23,239 nucleotides of DNA from JAAYJK01 sp964531295 (GTDB lineage: Bacteria > Bacillota > Syntrophomonadia > Syntrophomonadales > Syntrophomonadaceae), in assembly GCA_964531295.1 (NCBI GenBank), contig CAZHHJ010000026.1:1-23239 (forward strand). Reading direction: 5' to 3'. The position numbers were made by a program, and so were the translations under genes. The notes under the pieces were generated by a model, which saw nothing but the letters and a program-made list of their open reading frames with translations, was not told the DNA's origin and did no database searches. Shown here piece by piece: positions 1 to 6,993 of this stretch. Every line of letters starts with the position of its first letter. Position 1 is the first letter of the stretch.

Positions 1-2
1 AG

Positions 3-275
3 GATATCATAGCTATACTGGGTATGGATGAATTGAGTGATGAGGATAAGATCATAGTAGCCCGGGCGAGAAAACTGGAAAGATTTCTGTCTCAGCCCTT
101 CCACGTGGCTGAGCAGTTCACAGGACAACCCGGAATATATGTACCAGTAAATCAGACCGTTGATTCCTTTGCCGATGTACTGGAAGGAAAATACGATCAT
201 ATGCCGGAAGAAGCATTCCTTATGGTTGGGAATGTTGACGGCGTGGTGGAAAAAGCGAAGAGACTGGGGGCGTAG
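3..275 (+). CDS. atpD: ATP synthase F1 subunit beta, C-terminal fragment
   Basis: The reading frame is open from the left edge, so only about the last 90 residues of a protein of roughly 465 residues are present. The fragment begins DIIAILGMDELSDEDK and ends with AFLMVGNVDGVVEKAKRLGA, the standard helical C-terminal domain of the catalytic beta subunit, which includes the DELS(D/E)ED element. The Walker A and catalytic regions lie outside the window. In the family, beta carries the nucleotide sites of the membrane-bound F1Fo ATP synthase. The gene is followed after 3 bases by atpC, the usual end of the atp operon. An internal ATG at position 24 is not the gene start. Confidence 0.97.
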   Translation, partial: DIIAILGMDELSDEDKIIVARARKLERFLSQPFHVAEQFTGQPGIYVPVNQTVDSFADVLEGKYDHMPEEAFLMVGNVDGVVEKAKRLGA

Positions 276-278
276 CCA

Positions 279-692
279 ATGGCAGACAACACCTTCATGC
301 TAGAGATAGTGACCCCGGAAAGGATTCTCTTTAAGGATGAAGTTGAGTTCATGGTTGCCTGCGGAGCAGACGGCGAAATAGGCGTAATGAAAAATCATGC
401 TCCGCTCGTCGCAGCGCTCAAAATCGGTGTACTGCGCTATAAGGATGGCAAGGCTACCGAAAAGAGGATGGCTATTAGCGGCGGTTTTATGGAGATTATT
501 GATAACACTGTACGTATATTAGCTGAAACCGCAGAACCCGGCGAACACGTAGACGTACTTCGTGCCAAAGCATCCAAAGAACGGGCCGAGCGAAGATTGG
601 CCCAGAGGGACGAAACTATCAATCATATGCGTGCAGAGTTATCATTGAAAAGAGCTATAGCTAGAATAAGAGCAGCTGGAGCTGAGTATTAA
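279..692 (+). CDS. atpC: ATP synthase F1 subunit epsilon
   Basis: This encodes a 137-residue epsilon subunit, the rotor-stalk protein linking gamma to the c-ring and restraining ATP hydrolysis in many bacteria. The N-terminal beta-sandwich (about residues 1-88) shows the family pattern VTPERILF, GADGEIGVMKNHAPLVAAL and ISGGFMEI. A helical hairpin follows (about 90-137), rich in Arg, Lys, Glu and Ala. The length is normal (130-140). The gene starts 3 bases after atpD, with a GGGGG element about 9 bases before the ATG, so the two are co-transcribed and probably translationally coupled. It is the last atp gene; a long inverted repeat follows directly. Confidence 0.97.
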   Translation: MADNTFMLEIVTPERILFKDEVEFMVACGADGEIGVMKNHAPLVAALKIGVLRYKDGKATEKRMAISGGFMEIIDNTVRILAETAEPGEHVDVLRAKASKERAERRLAQRDETINHMRAELSLKRAIARIRAAGAEY

Positions 693-699
693 AAGCACA

Positions 700-770
700 T
701 TGGACAGAGTGTTTACAAGCCGGAAGAAAGCTGGACTAGCTTCTTCCGGCTTGATTGATACTCTGCCCAA
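700..770 (+). terminator. Nested inverted repeat after the atp operon
   Basis: A 12-base arm AAGCCGGAAGAA (717-728), continued by AGCT, pairs perfectly with the arm ending in TTCTTCCGGCTT (741-752). A second, outer pair, TTGGACAGAGT (700-710) with ACTCTGCCCAA (760-770), has a single mismatch. The position just after atpC suits an operon-end hairpin. No clean T-run follows, so termination may be Rho-independent but weak, or the hairpin may mainly protect the 3' end of the mRNA. Confidence 0.6.
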
Positions 771-810
771 TTCCCTTATTAGCCATAATGTAAAAGGATA
801 AGGTATTATT

Positions 811-1008
811 ATGAATGATATGGCGAAATATCTGATTATCATAACCTTGTGTTATTATTTAGTTAAAGGACTAATATATTTAATATTATGGCAGGCTAGT
901 AAAAAGGTGGAGGAGAAGGTACGAGAGACGAGGAAAAAGTATAAACCGGCGAAATTCAAGCGGGGAAAAGATGGATGGTATATAGACGAAGACGATGATG
1001 AGGAATGA
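811..1008 (+). CDS. Small single-pass membrane protein, unknown function
   Basis: This 65-residue protein is not recognised as a named family. It has a hydrophobic segment at about residues 7-28 (YLIIITLCYYLVKGLIYLILW), a Lys/Arg-rich stretch (about 30-53) and a very acidic end (DEDDDEE). The layout suggests one membrane helix with a polar tail, probably cytoplasmic by the positive-inside rule. A purine-rich AAGGATAAGG lies 10-20 bases upstream. It sits where Bacillus has ywzB (DUF1146) and ywmA after atpC, but I see no DUF1146 pattern. With the next gene it forms a pair of small membrane proteins. Gene reality is moderately supported by position and composition; function is unknown. Confidence 0.6.
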   Translation: MNDMAKYLIIITLCYYLVKGLIYLILWQASKKVEEKVRETRKKYKPAKFKRGKDGWYIDEDDDEE

Positions 1009-1053
1009 TGTGGCCCTAGGCCGAATAATAGATATAATTGGGGGGGATTGTGT

Positions 1054-1344
1054 ATGAGAATCGGACTGATGATCGTTATAGCGGCAGTATTTATTCTTAC
1101 CATTGCATTTGCTATGCTTATTATTAAGCAGTTTGGTTCATTCCAAAAGCAAGCCATGAAAGCTAAATTGCGGCAGGATGAGTATCTCCAGGAATATTTA
1201 GCGCTTAAGGCTGAAGAAGAAAGAAAACTCGCTGAAGAAGAAAGAAGAAAAGCTGAAGAAGAAAGAGAATCAAGCGAGGGAGAAACCGAGCCCATCCCTG
1301 GGGAAATCAATGAAGAAACCGCTGAGGAAATATTGAAAATATAG
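1054..1344 (+). CDS. Small membrane-anchored coiled-coil protein, unknown function
   Basis: This 96-residue protein has an N-terminal membrane helix (about residues 4-24, IGLMIVIAAVFILTIAFAML). A long charged helix follows with heptad-like repeats of K-A-E-E-E-R, for example KLAEEERRKAEEER around 60-73, strongly predicting a coiled coil. The end is acidic. I start it at ATG 1054 because the GGGGGGG at 1040-1046 is 7 bases upstream. A TTG at 1048 would add two residues but lies only 1 base from that site. Codon bias in the coiled coil (GAA-rich) could mimic coding sequence, but the start signal and anchor argue for a real gene. No function is assigned. Confidence 0.65.
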   Translation: MRIGLMIVIAAVFILTIAFAMLIIKQFGSFQKQAMKAKLRQDEYLQEYLALKAEEERKLAEEERRKAEEERESSEGETEPIPGEINEETAEEILKI

Positions 1345-1390
1345 CCGTGGAGTAAAATAGACTTCCCCATTATAACTATAAAGATTAACA

Positions 1391-1423
1391 AATCCTGACT
1401 AGGTCAGGATTTTCTGTTGTTAT
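1391..1423 (+). terminator. Rho-independent terminator
   Basis: AATCCTGAC (1391-1399) and GTCAGGATT (1403-1411) form a perfect 9-bp stem with a TAG loop, followed by the T-rich TTTCTGTTGTT. It ends the transcript carrying the small membrane proteins and isolates it from ywmB. Confidence 0.8.
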
Positions 1424-1562
1424 AAGGTAAAAAGAGCAAATTACGATGCAAAATGCAGAGGTGATAATAATATTTTGCTTAATAAAAATACAAGTCCATC
1501 GGAATAAATAGATAAATAATAGGCAAGAATTTTTATAAGCAAAACTTGGGGGAGAGATACCA

Positions 1563-2294
1563 ATGAAAAAGGTTTTAATATATTTGATCATATTTGTGAC
1601 TTTATGTGCGGCTAGCGGATATGGTATTGACCATCTGGTTTATCATGAAATAGATCACCAATCTCCATATTACCTATCATTTGCTTCAATCGGTGCAATT
1701 TCGCTAGAATCACGACTTGATTGCTGGGCAAAACTAAACCGTAAGCTTTCTCAGGAAGAACTACAAGCCCAAGCAAAAGAAGTGCTTAATAATCTAGGAA
1801 TGCCTTGGGACGATGAAAAGGCCATCCCAAACAGCAAAAACAATGACCATGCACTGGCCTATACAGTCCAATCGGGACACCTGACTTACAGCTTTTCCGC
1901 GGAAACAGACAGTGATAAAAATGAGAGTTATTTTCTTTTAAGTGTTATCAGCAGGGATAAAAGTTCTGACCTTAGCAGCCTGGAGGAAAGGCTAAGGCAA
2001 GGTAATCTGAATTGGCGGTATTACTACCTTTATACTGGCAAGCTGGATCATTACGCTGACCAGGAATCAAGAAGGCAACTGCTGGAGGTTATGCTGGAAA
2101 ACATGGACAGTCATTCTGATGAGGTTTATGAGGATCAGTACATGACCAGCATAAGCGCGTACACGCCATTATTCAATAATAGTGTTAAGGTGCAGGATAA
2201 GAAATATAACTTACAAATCGCCGCTAGAAGCGTCATAGGAGAACAGGAAGCATTTATATATATTGGACAGCCTTTAATAATTGGTGATTATTAA
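1563..2294 (+). CDS. ywmB: YwmB-family protein (DUF1779, TATA-box-binding-like fold)
   Basis: This 243-residue protein starts with a basic and hydrophobic segment (MKKVLIYLIIFVTLCAASG) that looks like a signal peptide or anchor, so the remainder is probably outside the membrane. A GGGGGAGAG site lies 8-9 bases before the ATG. The body shows the loose YwmB pattern: a glycan-like sequence of short beta strands, a duplicated-looking layout, and a C-terminal IYIGQPLIIGDY resembling the family ending. Length (Bacillus YwmB is about 247) and position immediately upstream of murA support the call more than any catalytic motif. Biochemical function is unknown in the family. It ends about 20 bases before murA, so co-transcription is likely. 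Confidence 0.75.
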   Translation: MKKVLIYLIIFVTLCAASGYGIDHLVYHEIDHQSPYYLSFASIGAISLESRLDCWAKLNRKLSQEELQAQAKEVLNNLGMPWDDEKAIPNSKNNDHALAYTVQSGHLTYSFSAETDSDKNESYFLLSVISRDKSSDLSSLEERLRQGNLNWRYYYLYTGKLDHYADQESRRQLLEVMLENMDSHSDEVYEDQYMTSISAYTPLFNNSVKVQDKKYNLQIAARSVIGEQEAFIYIGQPLIIGDY

Positions 2295-2315
2295 TATCAG
2301 GAGGTGATGAAGCTG

Positions 2316-3557
2316 GTGCAAATAGCAGTCACAGGCAAAGCCACATTACAGGGAAGTATTGAGATAAGTACCTCCAAAAATGCTACTTTACCAATTCTGA
2401 TAGCGGCCCTATTGACTGAAGATAAAATTCAAATTGATATGGTACCGGACATTAATGATGTAGAAATAGTCAAAAAATTACTACAAAATCTAGGTGCTTG
2501 TCTGGTAAAAAAGGATGATTCTTTATGTATCCAAAGTTTTGTAAGTAATATTTATCCCGATTATGATTTGGTTAGGCAGATAAGAGCGTCCTTATTATTA
2601 ATGGGGCCGATTTTAGCTACCAGAAAAGTTGTTAAGATATCCCTGCCAGGTGGCTGTGCTATTGGTACTAGGCCAATAGATTTGCATCTTAAAGGCTTTG
2701 AAGCTCTGGGAGCAAAAATTGAATTAAGTGGTGGCAATGTCATTGCACAGGCCAAAGAACTGAAAGGCAATCATATATACCTGGATTTCCCCAGTGTAGG
2801 GGCTACTGAAAACTTGATAATGGCAGCATCTCTGGCAGAAGGCACCACCTATATTGAAAACGCTGCCTTGGAACCAGAAGTCGTAGACCTGGCCAACTTT
2901 ATTAATAGTATGGGTGGGAAGGTTAATGCCGCGGGAAGCAATGTGATTAAAATTGAAGGGCAGAAAAAATTACACGGCTGCACCTATACACCTATCCCGG
3001 ACCGGATAGAAGCCGGTACATATATGGTTGCTGCAGCAGCCACCGGGGGTAATCTTTTAATAAAGAATGTTATTCCGGAACACCTCAAGGCCACCACTGC
3101 CAAGCTGACGGAAAGCGGCGCTCAGGTTGATGAAATGGAACGTGAAATAAGAGTAAAACGGGTAGGAGCAGTAAGACCTATATATATTAAAACCCTACCT
3201 TATCCCGGTTTTCCTACCGATATGCAGGCCCAATTTATGGCCTATTTAAGCCGTGCGGCCGGTAGCAGTGTGATCACCGAATCAGTATTTGAAAATCGTT
3301 TTATGCATGCCCAGGAACTGATGCGTATGGGCGCCAATATTAAAATTGAAGGCCGGACGGCCATCATAAAAGGAGTATCTGAATTAGGAGCTGCTAATGT
3401 TAAAGCTACTGATTTAAGGGCTGGAGCTGCGCTTTTAATTGCCGGCCTGATGTCCGAAGGTAATACTCATATAAGCAACAGTCAGCACATTGATAGGGGT
3501 TATGAAAATATTGTGGATAAGTTAAACCAGGTAGGCGCCAATATTTATAGGAATTGA
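2316..3557 (+). CDS. murA: UDP-N-acetylglucosamine 1-carboxyvinyltransferase
   Basis: MurA transfers enolpyruvate from PEP to UDP-GlcNAc, the first committed step of peptidoglycan synthesis in the cytoplasm. The family KN pair is at residues 21-22 (TSKNATLPIL). The catalytic Cys is Cys114 in LPGGCAIGTRPIDLH; a Cys rather than Asp here normally predicts fosfomycin sensitivity. SVGATENLIMAA and the PGFPTDMQAQ loop are also present. GTG 2304 and ATG 2307 are in frame but lie inside the AGGAGGTGA ribosome site, so I use GTG 2316, giving 413 residues, slightly short for the family (417-436). The neighbours ywmB, spoIID and mbl match the Bacillus murAA locus. Only this one copy is in the window. 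Confidence 0.96.
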   Translation: MQIAVTGKATLQGSIEISTSKNATLPILIAALLTEDKIQIDMVPDINDVEIVKKLLQNLGACLVKKDDSLCIQSFVSNIYPDYDLVRQIRASLLLMGPILATRKVVKISLPGGCAIGTRPIDLHLKGFEALGAKIELSGGNVIAQAKELKGNHIYLDFPSVGATENLIMAASLAEGTTYIENAALEPEVVDLANFINSMGGKVNAAGSNVIKIEGQKKLHGCTYTPIPDRIEAGTYMVAAAATGGNLLIKNVIPEHLKATTAKLTESGAQVDEMEREIRVKRVGAVRPIYIKTLPYPGFPTDMQAQFMAYLSRAAGSSVITESVFENRFMHAQELMRMGANIKIEGRTAIIKGVSELGAANVKATDLRAGAALLIAGLMSEGNTHISNSQHIDRGYENIVDKLNQVGANIYRN

Positions 3558-3580
3558 TATCAATTAGAAATCGGTATAAT
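3554..3580 (+). promoter_or_regulatory. Candidate promoter before spoIID
   Basis: TTGATA (3554-3559) and TATAAT (3575-3580) are separated by 15 bases, which is short for the vegetative sigma factor. The -35 overlaps the murA stop codon. SpoIID is made under sigma E in Bacillus, and the core ATAT and TATAAT here only partly match that consensus, so the sigma factor cannot be decided by eye. Confidence 0.35.
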
Positions 3581-3608
3581 TAGCGGGCATTCTTAATATT
3601 ATTAATAC

Positions 3609-4553
3609 ATGAAATATAAAAGAATTGTAAAAAGAGCGATGCTATTAGGGATCATTGGGATAGTGGCAGCGTTTTTGACTGCCTATTTTCATCATAATCA
3701 CAGCCACGAAACTATACCCCTGCCCATAATCAAACTATATCTGCATGAATCCAGACAAATAATAGAATTGGACATAGAAGAATATGTGTGTGGGGTAGTG
3801 GCCGCAGAAATGCCAGCCTCTTTTGCTGCTGAAGCATTACAAGCTCAGGCTTTGTGCGCCCGCACCTATGCCTGTAAGAAGATAATGGAAAGGCGTCCCT
3901 ATCCGCTCCAGGCTGATTTATCTGATGACATTACTTGCTGTCAGGCCTACGTTTCCTGGACACAGTTTAAAGATCTACATCCAGCCCAATATGAACTGCT
4001 AAAAGTCAAAATAGAAGGAGCTGTCGCGTCAACTAGAGGAGAACTCATCACTTATAAGGATAAACCTATAGATGCATTGTATCATTCGACCTGTGGGGGA
4101 CAAACCGAAAGTGCCGAAGACGTCTGGGGAACTTCGATTCCCTACCTGCAATCGCTTCGATGTCATTATTGTTCTGCCTCCAATTATTACGCAAGCAGTC
4201 AGGTTATTTCCTATCAGGACCTATATGATATCAACGGTTTAGAGACTGGCGGCAGCCCCCATATAGAAATAAGCCAAAAGAGCTTCAGTGGCAGGGCCCG
4301 GGAAATTAAGGTTAACAAGCAGGAAATATCAGCCAATAAATTTCGCCAGGAGTTTAATCTTCCCTCCACCTACTGGGAATTTAAAACAGATAAAGGAAAT
4401 TTAATTATTAACAGCCGGGGATATGGTCATGGTGTCGGCCTGTGTCAATACGGCGCAAATGGTATGGCATTAGATGGAAAAAATTATAAAGAAATATTAG
4501 CCTATTATTATAAAGGGACTCAGATTTCTAAGTTAAATTATCAAGATGGTTAA
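3609..4553 (+). CDS. spoIID: Stage II sporulation protein D, peptidoglycan lytic transglycosylase
   Basis: In sporulating Firmicutes SpoIID acts with SpoIIM and SpoIIP, degrading septal glycan from the mother-cell side to drive engulfment. The 314-residue product has a basic N-terminus and one membrane segment (about residues 10-27), then an external domain. EYVCGVVAAEMPASF contains the likely catalytic Glu67, equivalent to Glu88 in Bacillus. YHSTCGGQTESAEDVWG (158-174) and GYGHGVGLCQYGANGMA near the C-terminus are family blocks. It is unusually rich in cysteine (110, 111, 162, 185, 188 and others), some of which may bind metal as in clostridial SpoIID. No clear ribosome site precedes the ATG. 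It follows murA as in Bacillus. Confidence 0.95.
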   Translation: MKYKRIVKRAMLLGIIGIVAAFLTAYFHHNHSHETIPLPIIKLYLHESRQIIELDIEEYVCGVVAAEMPASFAAEALQAQALCARTYACKKIMERRPYPLQADLSDDITCCQAYVSWTQFKDLHPAQYELLKVKIEGAVASTRGELITYKDKPIDALYHSTCGGQTESAEDVWGTSIPYLQSLRCHYCSASNYYASSQVISYQDLYDINGLETGGSPHIEISQKSFSGRAREIKVNKQEISANKFRQEFNLPSTYWEFKTDKGNLIINSRGYGHGVGLCQYGANGMALDGKNYKEILAYYYKGTQISKLNYQDG

Positions 4554-4658
4554 AAATCGTTGAGCATGACTAGAAAATATGATTAAAATAGACTTCCTTT
4601 GTTCTTCCCGGAGAAACACTTGAATATATTTAAATAATTTAACTGCGGGAGGACTAGG

Positions 4659-4925
4659 ATGCAAAATTATATTAGAAAAAGAGCGGTCAGGATTGCAAAT
4701 CACATAGTGAAAACATCCAACACGGTAAGACAGACTGCTGAGATTTTCGGCATATCCAAAAGCACTGTACACAAAGATGTATCAGAACGCCTTCCTCGGA
4801 TAGACGTTAAGTTGTCTGAGCAGGTAAAGGAGATATTGGAAAAAAATAAGGCTGAACGTCATATCAGGGGAGGAGAAGCTACTCGACAGAAGTATGCAGC
4901 AAATAATCGCGAATTAACACTATAA
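4659..4925 (+). CDS. spoIIID: Sporulation transcriptional regulator SpoIIID
   Basis: SpoIIID is a small DNA-binding protein that tunes the sigma E regulon and the switch to sigma K in the mother cell. The 88-residue product has the full family sequence: RAVRIANHIVKTSNTVRQTA, then a helix-turn-helix FGISKSTVHKDVSERLPRI (about residues 30-48). A C-terminal basic region (KNKAERHIRGGEATRQKY) in the Bacillus protein makes extra DNA contacts. GGGAGGAC stands 5-7 bases before the ATG. The 105-base gap after spoIID has no gene; clostridia and bacilli often carry spoIIQ between these two. It is followed by mbl, the conserved partner. Confidence 0.97.
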   Translation: MQNYIRKRAVRIANHIVKTSNTVRQTAEIFGISKSTVHKDVSERLPRIDVKLSEQVKEILEKNKAERHIRGGEATRQKYAANNRELTL

Positions 4926-4961
4926 GAAAACAACATTAATAACAACGGAGCGCTATAATAA

Positions 4962-4970
4962 TGGTATAAT
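4962..4970 (+). promoter_or_regulatory. Extended -10 promoter for mbl
   Basis: TGGTATAAT is a perfect TGnTATAAT extended -10 element, about 33 bases before the mbl start codon. No good -35 is seen at the expected spacing, which is common for extended -10 promoters. A second TATAAT lies at 4954-4959. It would let mbl be made in growing cells independently of spoIIID. Confidence 0.5.
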
Positions 4971-5002
4971 TATGAAAAATGTCGAGGAGGGCCTTGCTAA
5001 CC

Positions 5003-6034
5003 ATGTTATTCGCCAGCGAGGATATTGGAATTGATCTTGGAACAGCCAGCGTATTAGTTTTCCAGAAGGGCAAAGGTATTGTATTACACGAGCCCTCAGT
5101 TATTGCTATAGACAAGAATACACATAAAACGATTGCAGTGGGAGAAGCTGCCCGTCAGATGTTAGGCAGGACGCCGGGGCATATAGTGGCTATCAGGCCT
5201 TTAAAAGATGGTGTTATTGCTGATTATGATACAACTGAAAAAATGTTGACATATTTTATCAAAAAAGCTATTGGAAAAAGGTTTATCTTTAAACCCCGGG
5301 TTATTGTATGCATACCGACCGGCGCTACCGAAGTAGAAGAACGGGCAGTCAATCAGGCTTCAGTATCTTCAGGAGCCAGGCAGGCCTATATATTGGAAGA
5401 ATCTCTAGCTGCCGCTCTGGGTGCGGGTATGAATATAGCTGATGCCAGCGGTAACATGGTGGTTGATATTGGGGGGGGAACTTCAGATATTGCGGTGCTT
5501 TCACTGGGAGGTATCGTATGTGACGCTTCGCTCAGACTTGGTGGGGACAAGTTCGATGAAGCCATAATCAGGTATATCCGCAGGGAATATAATCTGATGA
5601 TTGGGGAGCGTACTGCTGAAGAAATAAAAATAAGAGTGGGAACCGCCTATGTAAGCGATGAAAATATGCATCGTACCATTGAAGTAAGGGGCAGAGACCT
5701 CTTGACCGGACTTCCCAAAAATGTTCAGGTAAGCTCCAAAGAAAGTTATAAAGCCTTGCAGGAACCAGTTGAAGCAATAATTGAAGGGGTTAAAAAAGTC
5801 TTGGAGATTACCCCGCCTGAATTAGCAGCAGACATTGTTAACAATGGTATTATGATGACCGGGGGCGGATCATTGTTGAATGGTCTGGATATATTGCTGT
5901 CAAAAGAGACTAATCTTCCCGTACATATCGCAGAGGATGCTATTTCATGTGTAGCCATGGGTACCGGTAAAGCCCTGGAACAAATATCGGTAATAAGGCA
6001 AACCAAGAAAAAGGGCATTAGAAAGCGGATATAG
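5003..6034 (+). CDS. mbl: MreB-family actin, Mbl type
   Basis: MreB and Mbl form short membrane-bound filaments that direct cell-wall synthesis in rods. The product (343 residues from ATG 5003) has the actin-fold motifs: phosphate 1 DIGIDLGTAS (7-16), phosphate 2 VVDIGGGTSDIAV (153-165), the catalytic-Glu region LEESLAAALGAGM (131-143), and the adenosine motif MMTGGGSLLNGLD. RTPGHIVAIRPLKDGVIADYD is the family signature. In-frame ATG 4979 precedes the GAGGAGGG site (4984-4991), so the real start is probably ATG 5003. The neighbourhood spoIIID-mbl-flagellar gene identifies this as Mbl, not the mreBCD-linked copy. An N-terminal LFASED replaces the usual FARD. Confidence 0.92.
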   Translation: MLFASEDIGIDLGTASVLVFQKGKGIVLHEPSVIAIDKNTHKTIAVGEAARQMLGRTPGHIVAIRPLKDGVIADYDTTEKMLTYFIKKAIGKRFIFKPRVIVCIPTGATEVEERAVNQASVSSGARQAYILEESLAAALGAGMNIADASGNMVVDIGGGTSDIAVLSLGGIVCDASLRLGGDKFDEAIIRYIRREYNLMIGERTAEEIKIRVGTAYVSDENMHRTIEVRGRDLLTGLPKNVQVSSKESYKALQEPVEAIIEGVKKVLEITPPELAADIVNNGIMMTGGGSLLNGLDILLSKETNLPVHIAEDAISCVAMGTGKALEQISVIRQTKKKGIRKRI

Positions 6035-6096
6035 ATTCAAGTAATTGCTACCGGAAGACGATAAATGATCTATAGAAATTATTAGGAGGGAAGCTT

Positions 6097-6870
6097 TTGA
6101 TAAAAGGATGGTATACTGCGGCGTCCGGCATGATGATGCAGATGAGCAGGCAGGATGTAATCGCTAATAATATCGCGAATGCCTCTACCAGCGGCTATAA
6201 AAAGCAATTATCCCTTTCCCGGACATTTCCTGATATGCTGATTAGCCGCCTAGAAAACTCAGCCGATCCAGGTAGCAAGAAAGTCCAGGCTATAGGAAGA
6301 TTGGGAACCGGAGTTGTCCTGGAGAGTATAATGACTGATCAGTCGGTGGGAAATCTGGATAAAACAGATATACCTACTGATTTTTCTCTGACCCAAACCG
6401 GGAGTTATTTTGTGGTGGAGACAGAGCAGGGTGAGCGTTATACTCGCAATGGAGCTTTTAAAACAAATTCAGCAGGCTGTCTGACAGATAATCAAGGGCA
6501 TCCAGTTCTGGATAAGGATAATAAACATATTAACATTAGCGGTGGGTTCACTGTGGACCGCAACGGCGTTATAAACTTCGGGGATGGAACGGCAGCCTCG
6601 ACCATAAAAGTTCTGGAATTTAACGATCCAGAAAAATTAGAAAGAAACGGAGATAGTCTATACAGTAATGAAAAAGGCTTGGCCATACCGGCTGTGCCCT
6701 TTAGCACTGATGTTTTACAGGGTTACCTGGAACATGCTAACGTGAATGCTATCAAAGAAATGGTGGATCTGCTAAGCGTAGTCCGGTCCTACGAATCATT
6801 ACAAAAGGTAGTACAGGCTGAAGACGAAACTGCTGGAGTGGCAATAGATAAAGTGGGCAGTACCGCTTAG
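6097..6870 (+). CDS. Flagellar rod/hook-type protein, FlgG/FlhO/FlhP family
   Basis: This 257-residue protein belongs to the FlgF/FlgG family of axial flagellar proteins. It uses a TTG start 7 bases after AGGAGGG. The N-terminal helix carries ANNIANASTSGYKKQ (about residues 24-38), the axial-protein signature. The middle has the D1-type SGSYFVV-like and YTRNGAFKTNSAG patterns. The C-terminal helix has NVNAIKEMVDLLSVVRSYES and the closing QAEDETAG. In Bacillus two such genes (flhO, flhP) follow mbl and build the distal rod; here only one is present. There is no flagellar operon in the window, so whether the cell is flagellated cannot be told. Confidence 0.88.
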   Translation: MIKGWYTAASGMMMQMSRQDVIANNIANASTSGYKKQLSLSRTFPDMLISRLENSADPGSKKVQAIGRLGTGVVLESIMTDQSVGNLDKTDIPTDFSLTQTGSYFVVETEQGERYTRNGAFKTNSAGCLTDNQGHPVLDKDNKHINISGGFTVDRNGVINFGDGTAASTIKVLEFNDPEKLERNGDSLYSNEKGLAIPAVPFSTDVLQGYLEHANVNAIKEMVDLLSVVRSYESLQKVVQAEDETAGVAIDKVGSTA

Positions 6871-6899
6871 CCGTATTGCTGACTTTGCCGACAATTTGC

Positions 6900-6922
6900 A
6901 CCCGCCCCAGGGCGGGTTTTTT
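6900..6922 (+). terminator. Rho-independent terminator after the mbl-flgG block
   Basis: ACCCGCC pairs with GGCGGGT around a 4-base loop, followed by six Ts (6917-6922). It is compact and GC-rich and separates the envelope/sporulation block from the glycosyltransferase gene. Confidence 0.9.
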
Positions 6923-6993
6923 GTGTCCATCGTGCCAATAGCAAGGGTAAATGAGTTATAATACCTATATAATGTTGGGAAATGAGGATAGAT

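Noticed and set aside
855..1391. 178-codon minus-strand open frame over the two small membrane genes
   Set aside because: It is antisense to GAA-rich coiled-coil codons, giving a Ser-rich low-complexity product, and has no ribosome site or family pattern.
1385..1591. 68-codon minus-strand frame across the intergenic region before ywmB
   Set aside because: It crosses the terminator and the ywmB ribosome site and has a low-complexity product; no start signal on that strand.
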